DNA from: Pseudonocardia parietis
Lineage (GTDB): Bacteria; Actinomycetota; Actinomycetes; Mycobacteriales; Pseudonocardiaceae
Assembly: GCF_017876315.1 (NCBI RefSeq)
Contig: NZ_JAGINU010000001.1
Location: 2,914,001 to 2,978,000, forward strand
Direction of reading: 5' to 3'
Length of the DNA: 64,000 nucleotides
The notes beneath the pieces were generated by a model. The model was not told where the DNA came from. It was given only the letters and a program-made list of their open reading frames with translations, and made no database searches. Within the stretch, counting starts at the first letter, position 1. Each line of letters begins with the position of its first letter. Made by a program: the position numbers and the translations under genes. Shown here in pieces: positions 60,062 to 64,000 of this stretch.

Positions 60062-61714
60062 ATGCTCGCCGTCATGCTGCCCCGCCTGCCGCGCCCCCGT
60101 GGCCACGGACACGCCGCACCGCCGTCCCCGCAGGGGCGGCGACGGCGCGGGCGGGCGGCCGGTGCGGTGGTGCTCGGTGCGGTCGTGGCGATGCTGGTCA
60201 CGGCCTGCTCGGGAGTCGGGACCATGTCGGGTGAGCAGCCCGCCCCGCCGCAGGACCCGCCGGAGCTCGCGCAGTTCTACGACCAGCAGCTGAGCTGGGG
60301 CCCGTGCGCCGACTACGCGCAGACCGACGACGACCGCCAGGCGTTCGCCGAGCCGCAGTTCGACTGCACCCGGGTCACCGTCCCGCAGGACTACGCCCAG
60401 CCGCAGGGCGAGACCATGCAGATCGCGCTGCTGCGCAAGAAGGCCACCGGCGACAAGATCGGTTCGCTGTTCACCGACCCGGGCGGCCCCGGGGCGTCCG
60501 GTACGTCGTTCATGGCGAGCACGGCCGCCACCTGGTCGACGAACGGCCTGGGCGACCGGTTCGACCTGATCGGCTTCGACCCGCGCGGCACCGGTGCCAG
60601 CGAGCCGAAGATCCAGTGCCTGACCGACGCGGAGAACGACGAGGACCGCACCAAGGTCTTCGCCGACCCGTCCCCGGCGGGTGTCGCGGCGGCCGAGGCC
60701 TACAACAAGCAGTTCGCCGACCGCTGCACCGAGCGCACCGGGGCGGACGTGCTGGCCAACGTCGGCACCCGCGACGTCGCCAAGGACATGGACATCATGC
60801 GGGCGGCCGTCGGCGACGAGAAGATGACCTACGCCGGGTTCTCCTACGGCACCGAGCTGGGCACCGCCTACGCCGAGGCGTTCCCGCAGAACGTCCGGGC
60901 GCTGCTGCTGGACGGGGCGATCGACCCGACCCAGACCACCATCGACTCCACGGTGAAGCAGAACGCGGGCTTCCAGCAGGCGTTCGACGCCTTCGCCGAG
61001 GACTGCACCAGCAAGCCGAACTGCCCGTTGGGCACCGACCCGGCGCAGGCCACCCGGGCGTTCCAGGCGGTCATGCAGCCGCTGATCGACAAGCCGGTCC
61101 CGACCAGCGACGGTCGCGTGCTGAGCTTCAACGACGCGCAGACCGGTGTGAGCCAGGCGCTCTACCTCTCCCAGCTGTGGCCCGCGCTGCAGCAGGGCAT
61201 CTCGCAGGTCGCGAACGGCAACGGCGACTTCCTGATGACCCTGGCCGACCTCTACCACCAGCGCGACGCGCAGGGCCGGTACACGAACATGCTGCAGGCG
61301 TTCCAGGCGATCACCTGCGTGAACCAGCCACCGCTGAAGGAACCGGCCGAGGCGCTCGAGCTCGCACAGCGGGCCGAGGAGGCAGCGCCGTTCCGGTCGA
61401 CCGGCCAGGGCCCGGTGGGCGCCAGGGACGCGTGCGCGTTCTGGCCGGTGCCGCCGACCAGTGAGCCGCACACGCCCCAGGTGGAGGGCCTCCCGCCGGT
61501 GCTGGTGGTCTCGGTCACCGGTGACCCGGCGACGCCGTTCCAGGCCGGGGTCGACCTCGCCGACCAGCTCGGCGGCAGCCTGATCACGGTCAACGGCGAG
61601 CAGCACGGCGCGGCCCTGCAGGGCGACCCCTGCGTGGACCGGCTCGCCGTCGACTACCTGGTCGACCTGAAGCTGCCGCCGGAGGGCGCCGAGTGCACCC
61701 TGGCCCCGGCCTGA
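60062..61714 (+). CDS. Lipoprotein alpha/beta hydrolase (Hip1/Cae-like, TAP C-terminal)
   Basis: 550 residues. A basic N-terminus and a hydrophobic helix (GAVVLGAVVAMLVTAC) end in a lipobox LVTAC, so it is likely surface-anchored. The hydrolase core shows FTDPGGPGASGTSF (oxyanion region), YAGFSYGTELGTAYAEA (nucleophile Ser), and the Asp and His in VSVTGDPATPFQAG and GEQHGAALQG. The C-terminal part is the TAP-like domain. It resembles the mycobacterial Cae/Hip1 serine hydrolases and Streptomyces tripeptidyl aminopeptidases. ATG 60062 is preferred; ATG 60074 is in frame too. Confidence 0.9.
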   Translation: MLAVMLPRLPRPRGHGHAAPPSPQGRRRRGRAAGAVVLGAVVAMLVTACSGVGTMSGEQPAPPQDPPELAQFYDQQLSWGPCADYAQTDDDRQAFAEPQFDCTRVTVPQDYAQPQGETMQIALLRKKATGDKIGSLFTDPGGPGASGTSFMASTAATWSTNGLGDRFDLIGFDPRGTGASEPKIQCLTDAENDEDRTKVFADPSPAGVAAAEAYNKQFADRCTERTGADVLANVGTRDVAKDMDIMRAAVGDEKMTYAGFSYGTELGTAYAEAFPQNVRALLLDGAIDPTQTTIDSTVKQNAGFQQAFDAFAEDCTSKPNCPLGTDPAQATRAFQAVMQPLIDKPVPTSDGRVLSFNDAQTGVSQALYLSQLWPALQQGISQVANGNGDFLMTLADLYHQRDAQGRYTNMLQAFQAITCVNQPPLKEPAEALELAQRAEEAAPFRSTGQGPVGARDACAFWPVPPTSEPHTPQVEGLPPVLVVSVTGDPATPFQAGVDLADQLGGSLITVNGEQHGAALQGDPCVDRLAVDYLVDLKLPPEGAECTLAPA

Positions 61715-61745
61715 CCCCGGATACATCCCCGTAACACCGGCTTCC

Positions 61746-61751
61746 TAGGCT
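61746..61751 (+). promoter_or_regulatory. -10 box TAGGCT, predicted leaderless start
   Basis: TAGGCT ends 7 nt before ATG 61759 with no ribosome binding site. The gene starts 44 bp after the lipoprotein hydrolase. Confidence 0.45.
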
Positions 61752-61758
61752 CCGCCGC

Positions 61759-63102
61759 ATGGACCGCCAGCAGGAGTTCGTCCTCCGCACGCTCGAGGAG
61801 CGCGACATCCGTTTCGTCCGTCTGTGGTTCACGGACGTGCTCGGCTATCTGAAGTCGGTGGCGGTCGCCCCGGCGGAGCTGGAGGGGGCGTTCGCCGAGG
61901 GCATCGGGTTCGACGGCTCGGCGATCGAGGGCTTCGCCCGGGTCTACGAGTCGGACATGGTGGCCAAGCCGGACCCGTCGACGTTCCAGGTGCTGCCCTG
62001 GGAGACCGCGTCCGGCGACCACTACTCGGCGCGGATGTTCTGCGACATCGCCATGCCGGACGGCTCGCCGTCCTGGGCCGACCCGCGGCACGTGCTGACC
62101 CGCGCGCTGAACAAGGCCGGCGAGGCCGGGTTCACCTGCTACGTGCACCCGGAGATCGAGTTCTACCTGCTGAAGAACCTGCCCGACGACGGTTCACGCC
62201 CGGTCCCCGCCGACTCCGGCGGGTACTTCGACCAGGCCAGTCACGACGTCGCGCCGCACTTCCGGCGCAACACCATCGAGACGCTCGAGTCGATGGGCAT
62301 CTCGGTCGAGTTCAGCCACCACGAGGGCGGGCCGGGCCAGCAGGAGATCGACCTGCGCTACGCCGACGCGCTGACCATGGCCGACAACCTGATGACGTTC
62401 CGCTACGTCGTGAAGGAGGTCGCGCTCACCCAGGGCGTGCGGGCGTCGTTCATGCCCAAGCCGTTCTCGGAGCACCCGGGCTCGGCGATGCACACGCACT
62501 TCTCGCTGTTCGAGGGCGACTCCAACGCCTTCCACTCCCCGGACGACCCGTACGAGCTGTCCGAGACCGGCAAGGCGTTCGTGGCCGGGGTGCTGCGGCA
62601 CGCCCGGGAGATCACCGCCGTCACCAACCAGTGGGTCAACTCCTACAAGCGGCTGATCACCGGTGGCGAGGCGCCGACCGCGGTGTCCTGGGGGCACGCG
62701 AACCGCTCGGCGCTGGTCCGGGTGCCGATGTACTCGCCGGGCAAGTCGTCGTCGCGGCGGATCGAGGTCCGCACGCTGGACTCGGCGTGCAACCCGTACC
62801 TGGCGTACGCGGTGATCCTCGGCGCCGGGCTGACCGGCGTCAAGAAGGGCTACGAGCTGCCGCCGGCCACCGAGGACGACGTCTGGGCCCTCACCGACAC
62901 CGAGCGCAAGGCGCTGGGGTACGAGCTGCTGCCGCAGAACCTGACCGAGGCGCTCGACATCATGGAGCGCTCGGAGCTGGTCGCCGAGTACCTGGGCGAG
63001 CACGTCTTCGACTTCTTCCTGCGGAACAAGCGTGCCGAGTGGGACGCCTACCGGCGAAACGTGACCCCGCACGAGCTGGCCACGTACCTGCCGGTGCTGT
63101 AG
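61759..63102 (+). CDS. glnA2: Glutamine synthetase-like enzyme, GlnA2 type
   Basis: 447 residues. The N-terminal beta-grasp and catalytic domains contain VHPEIEFYLLKNL, HHEGGPGQQEIDLRYADAL, GSAMHTHFSLFEGDSN, SYKRLITGGEAPTAVSWGHA and RRIEVRTLDSACNPYLAYAV. It lacks the adenylylation loop with its regulatory Tyr that GlnA1 has (the segment here is GYELPPATEDDVWAL). In Streptomyces and mycobacteria GlnA2 members act as gamma-glutamylpolyamine synthetases, not nitrogen-assimilating glutamine synthetases. ATG 61759 appears leaderless. A cupin gene follows after 10 bp. Confidence 0.92.
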   Translation: MDRQQEFVLRTLEERDIRFVRLWFTDVLGYLKSVAVAPAELEGAFAEGIGFDGSAIEGFARVYESDMVAKPDPSTFQVLPWETASGDHYSARMFCDIAMPDGSPSWADPRHVLTRALNKAGEAGFTCYVHPEIEFYLLKNLPDDGSRPVPADSGGYFDQASHDVAPHFRRNTIETLESMGISVEFSHHEGGPGQQEIDLRYADALTMADNLMTFRYVVKEVALTQGVRASFMPKPFSEHPGSAMHTHFSLFEGDSNAFHSPDDPYELSETGKAFVAGVLRHAREITAVTNQWVNSYKRLITGGEAPTAVSWGHANRSALVRVPMYSPGKSSSRRIEVRTLDSACNPYLAYAVILGAGLTGVKKGYELPPATEDDVWALTDTERKALGYELLPQNLTEALDIMERSELVAEYLGEHVFDFFLRNKRAEWDAYRRNVTPHELATYLPVL

Positions 63103-63112
63103 GAACACAGAC

Positions 63113-63595
63113 GTGTTCGACGGCGACGAGATCATCCTGGGGCCACTTCCGAAGGGCATCACCCGGGCAGGTGAGGGCCAGTACCAGCGGGCGTGGAACG
63201 TGCTGGGCCACACCTACTGGGCGAAGGCGATCAGCGAGACCAGCTTCGCCTTCGAGACCCTCGACCCGCCGGGCACCGGCGTGCCCCCGCACGTGCACCC
63301 CACGCAGGACGAGCACATCCACGTCCTCGACGGCGTCTTCACCCTCTACCTGGACGGGCAGTGGGAGAAGGCCGGGCCGGGGGACACCGTGCTCATGCCC
63401 AAGGGACTGCCGCACGCGTACTACAACAAGGAGCAGGGCAACGCCCGGGCGCTGTTCTGGGTCAGCCCCTCCGGCCGGCTGCCGCAGCTGTTCGACCACC
63501 TGCACGACCTGACCGACCCGGACGAGGTCGTCCGGGTGTCGGCGATGCACGACGTCGAGTTCCTCCCACCCGGAACGATCCCCGGCGCGGACTAG
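63113..63595 (+). CDS. Cupin-domain protein
   Basis: 160 residues, one cupin barrel. Motif 1 is PPHVHPTQDEHIHVLDGVF with three His and a Glu for the metal; motif 2 is PGDTVLMPKGLPHAYYN. It could be a small metal-dependent enzyme or a sensor. GTG 63113 has AGGA 8 nt upstream. The gene starts 10 bp after glnA2, so the two are probably co-transcribed. Its stop codon TAG (63593-63595) lies at the edge of the IS630 element, so its natural C-terminus may have been altered by the insertion. Confidence 0.85.
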   Translation: MFDGDEIILGPLPKGITRAGEGQYQRAWNVLGHTYWAKAISETSFAFETLDPPGTGVPPHVHPTQDEHIHVLDGVFTLYLDGQWEKAGPGDTVLMPKGLPHAYYNKEQGNARALFWVSPSGRLPQLFDHLHDLTDPDEVVRVSAMHDVEFLPPGTIPGAD

Positions 63596-63622
63596 TGGCC
63601 GAGTTCGTTAGTTCGTCGGGGG

Positions 63623-64000
63623 TCATGCGGCGGTAGTGAGGGTGCTGGGCTGCTCTGGCGGGCCGATCCGGTCGAGTAGGGCGCGGAGATCGCGGCGGGT
63701 GAAGGTCCAGTCGAAGGGTGTCGCGGCGCGGTTGTAGCGGTCTTGGAAGGCCAGGATGCGCTCGGCGAGGGCGTCGAGGTCGGCGAAGTCGACCGGGCTG
63801 ATAGCTTTGCGTTGCAGGATCGAGAAGTAGATTTCGACCTGGTTGAGCCAGGAGGCGTGGATCGGTAGGTGGACCAGTGTCGCGCTCGGCCAGGTTGTGT
63901 TCATGCGGTCGATCGAGGCCTGTCCGGCGTGGCTGGAGCCGTTGTCCACGACCCAGAACACCCGCCGTGCCGAGGCGTAGGGCTCGCAGCTCATGACGTG
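63623..64000 (-). mobile_element. IS630-family transposase, C-terminal part (5' end outside window)
   Basis: The frame is open across the right window edge; the visible 125 residues carry the DDE-fold core: RRVFWVVDNGSSHAGQASID (Asp), HLPIHASWLNQVEIYFSILQ (second acidic residue, Glu) and KAISPVDFADLDALAERI, ending FTRRDLRALLDRIG. This is typical of IS630/Tc1-mariner-type transposases of actinobacteria. Base composition is less GC-rich than the flanking genes. The nearest end of the element should lie in 63595-63622; IS630 elements duplicate TA, and a TA is part of the preceding cupin stop codon. Confidence 0.88.

Overview
The window is about 64 kb of very GC-rich DNA with dense, short-spaced genes, frequent GTG starts and purine-rich ribosome binding sites. 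The gene set points to an actinobacterium, most likely of the Pseudonocardiales (Pseudonocardia-like; this assignment is an inference). The indicators are a DtxR/IdeR iron regulator, a DinB2-type Y-family polymerase, a PAC2 protein, a DUF4192 protein, a mycothiol-type maleylpyruvate isomerase, GlnA2, an actinobacterial GCS2-family ligase and a Hip1/Cae-like lipoprotein hydrolase. It reads as ordinary chromosome. Transfer-type features are a Phd/VapC pair at 3.7-4.35 kb and an IS630-type transposase running off the right edge. I saw no rRNA, tRNA, CRISPR array or prophage.

Layout. 0-9 kb: end of a DUF418 membrane protein, an AraC regulator divergent from a molybdopterin oxidoreductase, the toxin-antitoxin pair, an M13 metallopeptidase divergent from a TauD-type dioxygenase, and small membrane proteins (DoxX and others). 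9-15 kb: a three-gene minus-strand operon (unknown protein, DinB2-like polymerase, HTH protein), two small unknown genes with a shared upstream element, a quinone-oxidoreductase-like MDR enzyme and a 591-residue unknown protein. 15-25 kb: BCCT transporter, serine hydrolase, an AsnC regulator divergent from an AceE/transketolase-like enzyme, PAC2, an MFS transporter and a glycine-rich PadR regulator. 25-34 kb: a TPP enzyme, CBS protein, SpoIIE-type phosphatase, YkvA protein, lipoprotein, large LuxR-type regulator and an SDR. 34-45 kb: MarR, RtcB, DUF2243 with a CtaG-like protein, secreted GDPD, SGNH hydrolase and M23 peptidase, xylulokinase, DUF4192 and GalE. 45-53 kb: IdeR, sulfurtransferase, an AcuC-like deacetylase directly followed by a Pat-like acetyltransferase, and class I fumarase. 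52-64 kb: a lone xanthine-dehydrogenase-type molybdenum subunit, a fumarylpyruvate hydrolase/maleylpyruvate isomerase pair, a cysteine-rich protein with an unlisted 54-residue upstream gene, GCS2, PanB, a lipoprotein hydrolase, GlnA2 with a cupin, and the IS630 transposase.

How the genes fit together. The clearest functional couplings are AcuC with Pat (reversible lysine acetylation), the two lower gentisate-pathway enzymes sharing a GTGA overlap, DUF2243 with CtaG (ATGA overlap), DinB2 with its HTH partner (ATGA overlap), Phd with VapC (GTGA overlap), and GlnA2 with a cupin. Several genes have a TANNNT -10 box only 6-8 nt before the start codon, which predicts leaderless mRNAs. Strong GC-rich hairpins sit between many convergent genes. 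The most interesting unexplained items are the DinB2-type polymerase with leucine at the steric-gate position and its operon, the Pat protein with a lost phosphohistidine beside its deacetylase, and a structured 5' leader on the M23 peptidase gene whose long stem starts at the predicted transcription start and ends at the ribosome binding site.
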